Source of the DNA: Candidatus Gastranaerophilales bacterium
GTDB taxonomy: Bacteria > Cyanobacteriota > Vampirovibrionia > Gastranaerophilales > CAJFVJ01
Assembly (NCBI GenBank): GCA_028694275.1
Contig: JAQUTS010000030.1
Span: forward strand, 1 to 14,009
Direction: 5' to 3'
DNA length: 14,009 nt
Shown here: piece after piece, positions 1-7,620 of the stretch
Layout of the letters: each line of letters starts with the position of its first letter
Numbering within the stretch: position 1 is the first letter of the stretch
Translations under genes and position numbers: made by a program
The notes under the pieces: generated by a model
Database searches by the model: none
Told to the model about the DNA's origin: nothing
What the model saw: only the letters and a program-made list of their open reading frames with translations

Positions 1-961
1 TTTCTTCTTTGAAGCCGTCCAGGCAAACCTGAATATTTTTAGGTGCCGTTGCGATATAAACACTGAATAGACCTGCCGATTTCATACCGTCAAAACTGCT
101 TCTGACAACATACGCAAGGCCTTTTTTGTCGCGAAGTTCCAAGAAAAGTCGAGAACTCAACCCTGCAGAACCCAAAATAGTATTCAAAACGCTTAAAGGA
201 GCAAAATCAGGATCTTTCGTGCTGCAAGTAATCCACCCTTGCAAAACTTGCGCCTGCTGGGCATCTTCTTTTGCTATAGCCACAATTTTATCAGAGTCAA
301 TTTTTGGGGTATCAAATTCGATAAGACTGGAATCTTTATCAGCAATCGTACCGAAATATTTGTTCAAATCTGCCAAAACATCACTATCATCGACATCTCC
401 GACAACAACTATATTGATATTTTGCGGAACAATTATGTTCTCGTAATAGTTGACCACTTTTTCTTTGGTAATATTTTTGAGATTTTCCAAAATCACCGTA
501 TAAGTATTACCATAAGGGTGGTTTGCAAAAATATTTTTGGCCAAATTATCAACTGCCTTGGCTCTTGGAGAATCAAGCTCTGCAGTAATTTCCCCTTCAA
601 GCTTGAAGCATTCTTTTTCAACGGCATCAAAAGTTGAATTTTTGATAATATCATCAATAAAAGCCAAAACTTTTTTAAAATCTTCATTCAGACAATATGT
701 GTGAATTCTGAAAAAATCATTTTTTGCATCAATGCTGAAATCAATACCGTTTTCATCGATGAATTGCGCTATTTCTTGTTGAGTTTTGGTTTTTGTCCCT
801 TGAAGAAACAACCTCGCCATGATATTTGCCAAAGCCGGTATTTTTGAGAGCTCATTATTAGCTTTGATAAAAATCTCAAAAGCCACTCTTGGTGTGTTTT
901 TGCGCTGTTGAATTATGACATCTGCACCGTTTTCGAGTGCATATCTTTGAAATTTACTCAT
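1..961 (-). CDS. M16-family peptidase homologue, non-catalytic (R/Y) subunit; 3' end cut by window edge
   Basis: My translation from the ATG at 961 runs 320 codons to the window edge without a stop. M16B subunits are usually about 420 residues, so roughly 100 C-terminal residues are missing. The protein has the M16 fold signature in its second domain (SSRLFLELRDKKGLAY, residues 269-284). The zinc motif HxxEH expected near residues 46-52 is absent: the sequence there is ANIMARLFLQGT. It is therefore not a stand-alone peptidase. It does keep the R277/Y284 pair, spaced seven residues apart as in the substrate-binding Arg/Tyr of M16 enzymes. The start overlaps the stop of the preceding M16 gene (ATGA, 958-961), with a Shine-Dalgarno-like GGAGAG inside that gene's last codons. 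Translation of the two is probably coupled and the products probably form a heterodimer; the pairing is inference. No signal peptide is visible, so a cytoplasmic location is likely. Confidence 0.88.
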   Translation of the reverse strand, partial: MSKFQRYALENGADVIIQQRKNTPRVAFEIFIKANNELSKIPALANIMARLFLQGTKTKTQQEIAQFIDENGIDFSIDAKNDFFRIHTYCLNEDFKKVLAFIDDIIKNSTFDAVEKECFKLEGEITAELDSPRAKAVDNLAKNIFANHPYGNTYTVILENLKNITKEKVVNYYENIIVPQNINIVVVGDVDDSDVLADLNKYFGTIADKDSSLIEFDTPKIDSDKIVAIAKEDAQQAQVLQGWITCSTKDPDFAPLSVLNTILGSAGLSSRLFLELRDKKGLAYVVRSSFDGMKSAGLFSVYIATAPKNIQVCLDGFKEE

Positions 962-2298
962 TTTTGCTCTCCTTCCGGCATCAATACAGAAATAGTCGCC
1001 TTGTTGATGTCAAGATATTTTTTGACTGCATCTTCTACATCCTGAACAGTTATTGATTCCATCGTAGACAAATACTCTGAAAACAGCCCAAGATCCTCAC
1101 ATACCGTCAAATAATACCCTATTGTCTCACCTATTTCAGAAACAGTTTCTGCCGTATCAGCAAAACGAATTTTGAGCTTTTTCTTTGCTTTTTTAAGCTC
1201 ATCTTGTGTCACAGAAGTCATCTGTGCGATTTCTGTTTTGACATCTTCTATAGCTTTGTCTTTATGCTCAGGCTGAAAATTTGCCTGAACAAAGAAAGTA
1301 TTGCCATCTTTAAAATGATATTGATCAGAGCCAATCATATTAAAAACAGGTTCTTTTGGCTCTTCTATCAAATGTTTTTGAAGGCGAGAACTTTTACCTT
1401 CACCCAAAATAATTCCGATAATATCAAGCAAAATAGTATCTTTGAGTTCAGAAGCCTTAGAGCCGTGATAGCCAAAAATCAAAAATCCTGTATTTATATT
1501 GGCTTTATTTTCGACAAACTGCATTTTAGTTTGTTCTTTTTCGGCATCCCAAGTTGGCCTTGTGCAAGGTCTTTCATCTTTGAATTCGAATTTTTCCGCA
1601 ACAAAATCAATAATTTCATCGCCTTCAACATCCCCGACTATAATGGTCGTCATATTCTCAGGCGTATACCAGTTGCGATAATAATCCATAATTGTATCTC
1701 TTGGAACTTGCGAGATAATATCTGCTGTTCCGATGACATCACGCTTGTATGGATGAACCTTGTACATCGCCTTGTTAAGAGCATTGTATACCTTTGTCCA
1801 AGGCTGATCTTCCCTCATTCTGATTTCTTCTATAACAACATAACGCTCTCTTTTCTCAGGAGCATCTTCATTCACATCAAACACAGGCCCGATTTCAAAT
1901 TCGGGTAATGTCGGATTAAGCATCATATCAGCATGAAGCTCAACAACAAGCCTGAAATCTTCACCGCCTTCACCTTTTGGCAAAGTTACATAATAAAACG
2001 TGTAATCTTTCCAGGTTGCGGCATTTACTATAGCACCTTTGGCCTCGAGGATTTTGTCAAAATCACCGGCAGGATGTGTCGGAGTCCCTTTAAACATAAG
2101 GTGTTCCAAGAAATGCGAAATTCCTGAAATCTTATCATCCTCATGGATAGATCCTGTTTTGACCCAAGTAGAAACATTCACAAGATCGCCTGATTTGTTG
2201 GCAATTACAATTTTGTGCCCGTTCTCAAGGGTATAAATATCGACAGGTTTATCCAAATATGGATAAATATGCGTTTTTTTGTCAATAATTTTAGCCAT
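958..2298 (-). CDS. M16-family zinc metallopeptidase, catalytic subunit
   Basis: A 446-residue M16B-type protein (MPP/processing-peptidase-like). The inverted zinc motif is H62-F-L-E65-H66. A downstream EEI motif (E157/E158) supplies the third metal ligand after an insertion of about a dozen residues. The fold's second domain is present, but where the R/Y substrate-binding pair belongs (after SSRL, residues 303-306) it reads QKHLIEEPKEPVFN, so the pair is lost. The adjacent overlapping gene has that pair and lacks the zinc site. I chose the ATG at 2298 because a GGAG lies about 6-7 bases before it and a promoter-like -10 sits at 2360-2365. The in-frame ATG at 2355 would lie at or before the expected transcription start and has no ribosome-binding site. 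No signal peptide is seen. The likely role is cytoplasmic protein or peptide cleavage; the substrate is unknown. Confidence 0.93.
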   Translation of the reverse strand: MAKIIDKKTHIYPYLDKPVDIYTLENGHKIVIANKSGDLVNVSTWVKTGSIHEDDKISGISHFLEHLMFKGTPTHPAGDFDKILEAKGAIVNAATWKDYTFYYVTLPKGEGGEDFRLVVELHADMMLNPTLPEFEIGPVFDVNEDAPEKRERYVVIEEIRMREDQPWTKVYNALNKAMYKVHPYKRDVIGTADIISQVPRDTIMDYYRNWYTPENMTTIIVGDVEGDEIIDFVAEKFEFKDERPCTRPTWDAEKEQTKMQFVENKANINTGFLIFGYHGSKASELKDTILLDIIGIILGEGKSSRLQKHLIEEPKEPVFNMIGSDQYHFKDGNTFFVQANFQPEHKDKAIEDVKTEIAQMTSVTQDELKKAKKKLKIRFADTAETVSEIGETIGYYLTVCEDLGLFSEYLSTMESITVQDVEDAVKKYLDINKATISVLMPEGEQK

Positions 2299-2359
2299 CG
2301 TAAACTCCGTTATTAAAATCCGACTCAAAATCTCAATATGAAATCTTTCATCCACATTT

Positions 2360-2365
2360 ATTGTA
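2360..2365 (-). promoter_or_regulatory. Putative extended -10 promoter for the M16 gene pair
   Basis: The minus strand reads TGCTACAAT, that is a TACAAT hexamer preceded by the TGn extension. It lies about 60 bases upstream of the chosen M16 start, in the gap after the TPR gene. The -35 position is poor (TAGCGA at 17-bp spacing). Motif-based only. Confidence 0.4.
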
Positions 2366-2402
2366 GCAGATAAAACAACTTATCGCTATTTTGAATACAA
2401 AC

Positions 2403-4091
2403 TTAGCTCAAAGAAGCCATTTTTTCTCTCAAAGTGCGTACTTGCTGAGTATCTTTTGAGTTCAGAGCTTCTTGCATGGCTTTTTTATAAAGACTTTGCG
2501 CTTTTAAAGTTTTGCCCATATCAAGCATCAGATCACCTGCTTTTTCATAAGTTTGAGAAGCTGTTTCTTTATCATTGGCTTTTGTCGCACAAGTGATAGA
2601 TTTTTGGTAATACTTAAGGGCACTTTGTGGTTTATTAATCATTTTGAAAGCATCGGCCGTATTACTTAAAACGTTGCCCATAACAGCAACATCAGGATCT
2701 TTTTGCTTAGCAAGTTCAAGAGCAAGTTTGAAAAAATCAATTGCTTCTTTAGACATGTATCTGCTTGTTTGCATTTTGCCGATATTATTGAGAGTTTTCG
2801 CCTGAGACGCCGTATCATCGGTATCACCATTCAACGCCAATGACTCAAAATAATGATCCATCGCAAGCTCATATTTGCCGGCTTCATCATAAACACCACC
2901 AAGACTATTATGTCCTGTGGCTTTTAAGCCGGTATCCTTTGAGATTTTTGTGACTCTGTTGAAGCATTTTGCGGCTCTTGCGATATTGTTGAGCTCATCA
3001 TAACTCTCGCCTATGCCCTGAATAATATAAGCTTGTGATTGCCTATCGTTGTACTGTTTTGCATATTTTAAGGTTTTTTTGTAGCTCTCAAGAGCTTTTT
3101 GAGTATCTCCTGACTCAAGGTATTTTTTGGCTTTTTCATAAAAACCTTGAATCATAGAATTGGCAGAAATACCGCCATTACGCTTATCGACGACAACTTG
3201 TGATTGAGTTTGACTTGTGTATGAGGTGGCTTTTTGACTTGTAGGAAGAGGCTTTTGTTCTTCTGTTGGCTGTTTAATATCTTCTTGTGTTTCCATAGAA
3301 ATTTTGGCAGCTTCTTCAGCAGCATAAATTTTGGCCTGACCGTCTTGAGTTTTTTCTCCGATAACTTGGTCGCCTTGATAAATTTTGCCGTCAGGAGCTG
3401 CAAATTTCAGTTTTTTCTTTGGTTTTTCTTGAGGCTGGATTTCTACTTGAGTGTTTGCAACTTCTTTAGTTGCGTCTTGACTTGCTTGTGAGGAGGCATG
3501 ATTTGTTGTTTGAGTATTTGTGTTTGCTGCTTGAGCATATTGTTTTTTTGAATTTATTTGATTTTGATAATGATTATAATTGTTGTAACTTGCAACAGAT
3601 GAAGCTGATTCTATTCTTTGTTTTTCACCAGGATCAAGTTGTGCTTCTATTTGCTTAGAAGCAGGAATAGTGGCTCTTTCAGAATCTGCTTTATAATCAA
3701 CTTGTTGCAACAAAAATGCATCAATCCAGTCTTGAACAACGCTTGATGGTTTTTTCAAAGTGTTAGAAATATAATCATCCAAAAGTCTTGAAGCTGTTTT
3801 TAAGTTTGTAATGATTGTTTCTTTACGAGGTGTTTCTTTGTTGGACTCATCTTCCACCATCGCAATGTATTGATGAACTTTTGCCTCAACATCAGCAGGT
3901 GCGCCGATAGAAGCTATTGTATTTTTGAAATCCACCAAAATCTGAGAAATATTAATTTGGTGGGTTGTTGTAGGTGTAGATTGTGCTTGAGGCTGCTGCT
4001 GATCATTATTGTTTTGCTGATCAGTAGGTTTTTTATCATCCTTGTAGGATGAAGGCAAATATGATGATGTGCCTGTGTAATACTGTGTCAT
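2403..4091 (-). CDS. TPR-repeat protein with long Q/N/S/T-rich linkers
   Basis: A 562-residue protein with no signal peptide or membrane segment. Residues 1-45 are polar and Q/N/P/T-rich. Residues 46-135 look helical (a small N-terminal domain I do not recognise). Residues 136-305 are low-complexity and rich in Q, N, T, K and E, with a short lysine-rich patch at 224-229 (KPKKKL). Residues 312-555 carry about six tetratricopeptide repeats on a regular 40-residue period, with helix A motifs near 358, 398, 438, 478 and 518 (for example GESYDEL, GGVYDEAG). This spacing resembles the kinesin-light-chain/TPR_12 type rather than 34-residue TPRs. Such domains bind protein partners, so a scaffold or adaptor role is likely; the partner is unknown. 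Start ATG 4091 follows AGAGG at a tight 3-base spacing. The gene is separated from its neighbours by 104-118 bp and may be a single transcription unit. Confidence 0.85.
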   Translation of the reverse strand: MTQYYTGTSSYLPSSYKDDKKPTDQQNNNDQQQPQAQSTPTTTHQINISQILVDFKNTIASIGAPADVEAKVHQYIAMVEDESNKETPRKETIITNLKTASRLLDDYISNTLKKPSSVVQDWIDAFLLQQVDYKADSERATIPASKQIEAQLDPGEKQRIESASSVASYNNYNHYQNQINSKKQYAQAANTNTQTTNHASSQASQDATKEVANTQVEIQPQEKPKKKLKFAAPDGKIYQGDQVIGEKTQDGQAKIYAAEEAAKISMETQEDIKQPTEEQKPLPTSQKATSYTSQTQSQVVVDKRNGGISANSMIQGFYEKAKKYLESGDTQKALESYKKTLKYAKQYNDRQSQAYIIQGIGESYDELNNIARAAKCFNRVTKISKDTGLKATGHNSLGGVYDEAGKYELAMDHYFESLALNGDTDDTASQAKTLNNIGKMQTSRYMSKEAIDFFKLALELAKQKDPDVAVMGNVLSNTADAFKMINKPQSALKYYQKSITCATKANDKETASQTYEKAGDLMLDMGKTLKAQSLYKKAMQEALNSKDTQQVRTLREKMASLS

Positions 4092-4102
4092 TTTCCTCTA
4101 AG

Positions 4103-4126
4103 CCTAAGTCATATACTCTGCTTAGG
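4103..4126 (-). repeat. Inverted repeat in the TPR gene leader
   Basis: A perfect 6-bp inverted repeat, CCTAAG (4103-4108) and CTTAGG (4121-4126), with a 12-base loop. It ends about a dozen bases before the TPR start codon, and the ribosome-binding site lies immediately beyond it. It could be an operator or a weak RNA hairpin near the ribosome site. It lacks a T-tract, so it is not a terminator. Confidence 0.35.
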
Positions 4127-4209
4127 TTGTCGGAGGAATCTTCCACAGCTTTTAATTTTTTAAACAAATCTCATACTTTAGGAGGAGAAAATAGAACTTA
4201 AGTTGGAAT

Positions 4210-5061
4210 TTAGCTATTTGCTATTTCGATTCTTTTACGTTCTAATTCAAGCTCATCAATGATTTTGGGCGGGACAAAGTTTTTGCCCAAAATAAGTTGC
4301 CCTGTATACATCGACGGACTATGAAAATCCGATCCGCCTGTCACAACAAGGTCATATTTTTCAGCAATAGAGCAAAAATACTCTATCATCGCAGGTGTGT
4401 GCTTACGGTGATATGCTTCAACTCCTCTGAGGCCAAAACTCATGAGCTCCTCGATAATATCTTGAGCATTATCGACATCACAAGGATGAGCTATAACAGG
4501 AATTCCGCCCGCCTCATAGATGATTTCAACGGCTTCTTGGGGTGTGACTGATTTTCTTTTGACATAAACGCTCGATGAATCGTTGATATATTTATTGTAA
4601 GCCTCTGTAATATTAGAAGTCCCGCCTTTTTGGACAATTGCTTTGGCAATATGCGGACGACCTATACTGGCTTTGGGGATAACACATTTTTTTATATCTT
4701 CATAAGAAACATTTATGCCGATTTTTTTCAGCCTTTTTGAAATTTCTTGTGCCTGATGTTTGCGGGCTTTTTGCTGTTTTTCAATCATTGCATTAAAATC
4801 GGAGTTTTCAAAATCCATAAAATAACCCAAAATATGAATCTCTTGATCTTTATTAAAAGTATTAACTTCAATTCCCGGTATGATTTTTATGAGTTTATCA
4901 TTTTCATCAATATATTTTTTGGCAGCATGATAACCAAGAACATTGTCATGATCAGTAATGGCTATTGTCGTGAGGCCAAGTTCAATAGCACTGTTTACCA
5001 ATTCTTCAGGTTGCATTGTCCCATCAGAATAGGCAGTGTGAATATGCAGATCAATCTTCAC
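4210..5061 (-). CDS. PHP-domain phosphoesterase, YciV/TrpH-like
   Basis: A 283-residue PHP (polymerase and histidinol phosphatase) domain protein resembling the YciV/TrpH group. Known members act as 3',5'-nucleoside bisphosphate phosphatases or 5'-3' RNA/oligonucleotide exonucleases. The metal-binding motifs are all present, numbered from the GTG start: H6-I-H8, D13, D37-H38-D39, GIE65, H76, AHP (H192) and SDFH (D245, H247). An insertion between about residues 95 and 165 matches the cap region of this group. I chose GTG 5061 because the protein then begins VKIDLHIHT, the normal family N-terminus, with GGAAGG eight bases before and a 4-bp gap from ymdB. The upstream ATG at 5103 would add 14 basic residues and overlap ymdB. 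Exact substrate (pAp, oligoribonucleotides or other) cannot be told from sequence. It is probably coupled to ymdB and rny. Confidence 0.88.
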   Translation of the reverse strand: MKIDLHIHTAYSDGTMQPEELVNSAIELGLTTIAITDHDNVLGYHAAKKYIDENDKLIKIIPGIEVNTFNKDQEIHILGYFMDFENSDFNAMIEKQQKARKHQAQEISKRLKKIGINVSYEDIKKCVIPKASIGRPHIAKAIVQKGGTSNITEAYNKYINDSSSVYVKRKSVTPQEAVEIIYEAGGIPVIAHPCDVDNAQDIIEELMSFGLRGVEAYHRKHTPAMIEYFCSIAEKYDLVVTGGSDFHSPSMYTGQLILGKNFVPPKIIDELELERKRIEIANS

Positions 5062-5065
5062 TTTT

Positions 5066-5923
5066 CTATCCTTCCATCTTCTTATTTTCCTTATTAAAAT
5101 CAACTACATGCTTAATTCTTTTTATCGCAACAGACTTTGCTGTCTCAGTATCAATTGTTACCAAAACCCCGTTTGCTTCGGCGACACCCGTGTCTGCAAC
5201 ATCAAACCTATCAGGCAAATATGTGCGTAATCTTTTGTACGAATTATCAAATTCCATACCAATCACAGCATCAGATGCTCCGCAAAAACCTGCATCTGTA
5301 ACGTACGCGCATCCGTTTACCAAAATTCTCTCATCAGCAGTCTGAACATGTGTATGCGTTCCGCAAAAAGCACTCACGCCCAAACTGTCGCAAAAATATC
5401 CAAAAGCCATTTTTTCAGCTGTAGCCTCCGCATGAAAATCCACAAAAATAAGGTCCGTTTCTTTTTTGATTTCTTCCATTATTTTTTCAAGTTCATTCCA
5501 AGGGCTATCAATATCAGGCATGAATACTTTGCCCAAAAGATTTATAACAGCGAGTTTTATACCGTTCTTTTCGATGATTCGATACCCCACGCCCGGAACA
5601 GAATCAGGATAGTTGAGCGGTCGAATAAGTTTTTGACTGTCTTTTATATATTCAAAAACTTCTTTTTTATCCCAAATATGATTGCCTGAAGTCATAGCAT
5701 CGATGCCAAGCTCACAGAGCTCTAGATGATTTTTGCGAGTAAGACCAAAACCATGCGATGCATTCTCAACATTTGCAATGACAAAATCAGGAACAACATC
5801 AATGAGTCCTTGGTTTTTCAAAGTATCCAATTCGGTATTAATTTTGCCGATAAGGTCTATAACCGCACGTCTGCCCGGCCTGCCGACAATATCGCCTAAA
5901 AATAATATATTAATTTCGGACAT
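5066..5923 (-). CDS. ymdB: YmdB-type metallophosphoesterase (cyclic-nucleotide phosphodiesterase)
   Basis: A 285-residue member of the YmdB/TIGR00282 calcineurin-like phosphoesterases. Characterised members hydrolyse 2',3'-cyclic and some 3',5'-cyclic nucleotides and, in Bacillus, influence biofilm and motility decisions. The dinuclear-metal ligands are all visible: D11 in FLGDIVG, E53-N54 in NVEN, N81-H82 in TSGNH, H164 in DFHAE, and H190/H192 in GTHTH. Length is a little longer than the usual ~265 residues owing to a lysine-rich tail (residues 274-284) and an insert near 30-42. Its ATG overlaps the rny stop by one base (TAATG) and there is no clear Shine-Dalgarno, so it probably relies on termination-reinitiation from rny. 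The rny-ymdB order is the same as ymdA-ymdB in Bacillus, which strengthens the call. Confidence 0.93.
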   Translation of the reverse strand: MSEINILFLGDIVGRPGRRAVIDLIGKINTELDTLKNQGLIDVVPDFVIANVENASHGFGLTRKNHLELCELGIDAMTSGNHIWDKKEVFEYIKDSQKLIRPLNYPDSVPGVGYRIIEKNGIKLAVINLLGKVFMPDIDSPWNELEKIMEEIKKETDLIFVDFHAEATAEKMAFGYFCDSLGVSAFCGTHTHVQTADERILVNGCAYVTDAGFCGASDAVIGMEFDNSYKRLRTYLPDRFDVADTGVAEANGVLVTIDTETAKSVAIKRIKHVVDFNKENKKMEG

Positions 5924-7443
5924 TAACTTGCTATTTCTGTCGTTCTAACTTCTCTAACTACCGTTACTCTTATCTGACCCGGATAATCAAGCTCTGACTC
6001 AATACGTTTGACTATATCGCGCGCAAGTTGAGCTGCTTTCATATCATCAAAGACCGTAGGTTCTACGATAACGCGGACCTCGCGGCCTGCTTGAACAGCA
6101 AATGAGCGTTTGATTCCCTCAAAACTTGTAGCAATTTCTTCAAGTTTTTGGATGCGTTTGATATAAACCTCAAGTGTATCACGTCTGGCTCCCGGGCGAC
6201 CTGCGCTCATAGCATCGCCGATTTTTATCAAAACAGCCTCTATACTATTGGTTGCAACATCATCATGGTGCGCTTCTATCGCGTTTAAAATAACTTCATT
6301 TTCACCATACTTACGAGCAAAATCAACACCAAGCTGGATATGCGTACCTTCTTGAGTTTGATCAAGTGCTTTTCCTATATCATGCAAAAGCCCAGCACGC
6401 TTAGCAGTTTTGGGGTTGACGCCTATTTCATCAGCAAGCATGCCTGCCAGATGACCGACTTCAAGTGAATGTTTAAGAACATTCTGCCCATAACTTGTTC
6501 TGTAATAAAGACGACCAAGAGTCCTTATCACATCAGGGTGAAGGTTCATAACACCAAGCTCTAAAGCTGCGTTTTCGCCTTCTTGATACATTTTTTCTTC
6601 AACTTCTTTTTTGGCTTTTTCAACCATTTCTTCGATGCGAACAGGGTGAATACGCCCATCTGCAACGAGTTTTTCCAGTGCTATACGTGCAATTTCACGT
6701 TTAACAGGGTCAAAGCAAGACAAAACAACAGCTTCCGGCGTATCATCAATAATCAAATCAACGCCTGTGAAAGTTTCAAGAGCTCTGATATTACGGCCTT
6801 CACGACCGATTATGCGCCCTTTCATCTCATCACTTGGCAAATTGACGACAGAAACAGTCGACTCTACAACCTGATCCATAACGCATCGTTGCATTGTAGT
6901 TGTCAAGATTTCTTGTGCTTTGTTATCAGAAACTTCTTTAATATGTTCTTCATTTTGGCGAATACGCTGAGCAGCTTCCATTTTCAGCTCATCTTCAAGC
7001 TTATTCATCAAGATTGCCTTACCTTCTTCTTGAGTCATATTAGCAACGCGCTCAAGCTCTGTTTTTTGCCTTGAAATAAGTTCTGCAAGCTCTGCTTCTT
7101 TATCCAAAACATCATCAAATTTATTTTGAATTTCAACTTCTTTATCAACCAATTCTTGCTCTTTGGTTTCGAGTTTTTCTTCTTTTATCGCAAGCTTATT
7201 TTCAAGTTTTGTTATTTCGGTACGTCTTTCTCTGGCTTCGTTTTCAAACTCATCACGCTGATCTTGCAGCTTTTCTTTTGCAGAGATAAGAGCTTCTTTT
7301 TCTTTTAATTTAGCTTGTTCTTCAAAATCTTTTTTAAGTTCGTTGACTTTAACTTTATTAACACGAGCATCAACAAATAAAAATACGCTCAAAATAACAA
7401 ATACAGCTAAAACAACGCTTAGGATTATAACTAGTGCGTCTAT
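5923..7443 (-). CDS. rny: Ribonuclease Y, probably initiated at an AUA codon
   Basis: RNase Y is the membrane-anchored endoribonuclease that starts mRNA decay in bacteria lacking RNase E. The order here is canonical, in the 506-residue numbering: an N-terminal membrane helix (about 3-24), a long charged coiled coil (about 30-190), a KH domain with GRIIGREGRN (about 209-218), then an HD domain with LLHDIGKA (H354, D355), EAHH (390-393) and GDAMSAGRPGARRDTLE. The first ATG/GTG/TTG in frame is a TTG at 7392, which would delete most of the membrane helix and has no ribosome site. An ATA at 7441-7443 lies 8 bases after a perfect AAAGGAG (7452-7458), and an in-frame TAA at 7459-7461 prevents any earlier start. 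Starting there gives the family's usual length (about 510-520) and an intact anchor. First gene of a tight rny-ymdB-PHP group. Confidence 0.95.
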   Translation of the reverse strand: MDALVIILSVVLAVFVILSVFLFVDARVNKVKVNELKKDFEEQAKLKEKEALISAKEKLQDQRDEFENEARERRTEITKLENKLAIKEEKLETKEQELVDKEVEIQNKFDDVLDKEAELAELISRQKTELERVANMTQEEGKAILMNKLEDELKMEAAQRIRQNEEHIKEVSDNKAQEILTTTMQRCVMDQVVESTVSVVNLPSDEMKGRIIGREGRNIRALETFTGVDLIIDDTPEAVVLSCFDPVKREIARIALEKLVADGRIHPVRIEEMVEKAKKEVEEKMYQEGENAALELGVMNLHPDVIRTLGRLYYRTSYGQNVLKHSLEVGHLAGMLADEIGVNPKTAKRAGLLHDIGKALDQTQEGTHIQLGVDFARKYGENEVILNAIEAHHDDVATNSIEAVLIKIGDAMSAGRPGARRDTLEVYIKRIQKLEEIATSFEGIKRSFAVQAGREVRVIVEPTVFDDMKAAQLARDIVKRIESELDYPGQIRVTVVREVRTTEIAS

Positions 7444-7451
7444 TGTCCCGA

Positions 7452-7458
7452 CTCCTTT
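7452..7458 (-). promoter_or_regulatory. Ribosome-binding site that fixes the rny start
   Basis: AAAGGAG on the minus strand, 8 bases before ATA 7441-7443 and directly after an in-frame TAA (7459-7461). No ATG, GTG or TTG lies in frame until 7392, so this site points to ATA as the initiator. Confidence 0.75.
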
Positions 7459-7534
7459 TTATTCTATATGACATTTTTAAATTTAAAATTTAAATTTATA
7501 TAGTGATTTAAATTAAAATTAATATTTGTTTTTA

Positions 7535-7564
7535 ATTTTATCACATTGAATAGTTTTTGTACAA
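7535..7564 (-). promoter_or_regulatory. Putative promoter for the rny operon
   Basis: TTGTAC (-35, 7559-7564) and TAAAAT (-10, 7535-7540) are 18 bp apart, and a TGn extension precedes the -10. The predicted transcript would have a leader of about 85 bases. The leader stretch 7474-7530 is almost pure A/T with nested AAATTT palindromes, and nothing else is recognised in it. Confidence 0.5.
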
Positions 7565-7574
7565 ATAATTGACC

Positions 7575-7602
7575 TGCTGTTGCCCCAAAAAAGGCAACAG
7601 CA
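7575..7602 (-). terminator. Perfect hairpin downstream of recA (possible terminator, no T-tract)
   Basis: A 10-bp perfect stem: 7575-7584 pairs with 7593-7602 (core CTGTTGCC/GGCAACAG) around an 8-base loop, starting 18 bases after the recA stop. On the recA strand the loop holds the Ts and the bases after the stem are AGGTCAATTATTTG rather than a run of T. It could be a weak terminator, a 3'-end stabiliser or a processing site. Confidence 0.55.
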
Positions 7603-7620
7603 AACAATTTCACAAAAAGT

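Noticed and set aside
1204..1908. A 234-codon open frame on the plus strand
   Set aside because: It lies entirely within the catalytic M16 gene on the other strand, is F/N/I-rich with no motif, and mirrors that gene's codons.
2298..2355. Upstream ATG start for the catalytic M16 gene
   Set aside because: No ribosome site, and the position coincides with the predicted transcription start. ATG 2298 has a GGAG at good spacing.
5061..5103. Upstream ATG start for the PHP gene
   Set aside because: It adds a basic, non-family extension and overlaps ymdB by 38 bp. The GTG at 5061 has a proper ribosome site and the family N-terminus.
6583..7074. A 163-codon open frame on the plus strand
   Set aside because: Antisense shadow of the rny coiled-coil and KH region, with an F/N/H-rich composition and no ribosome site.
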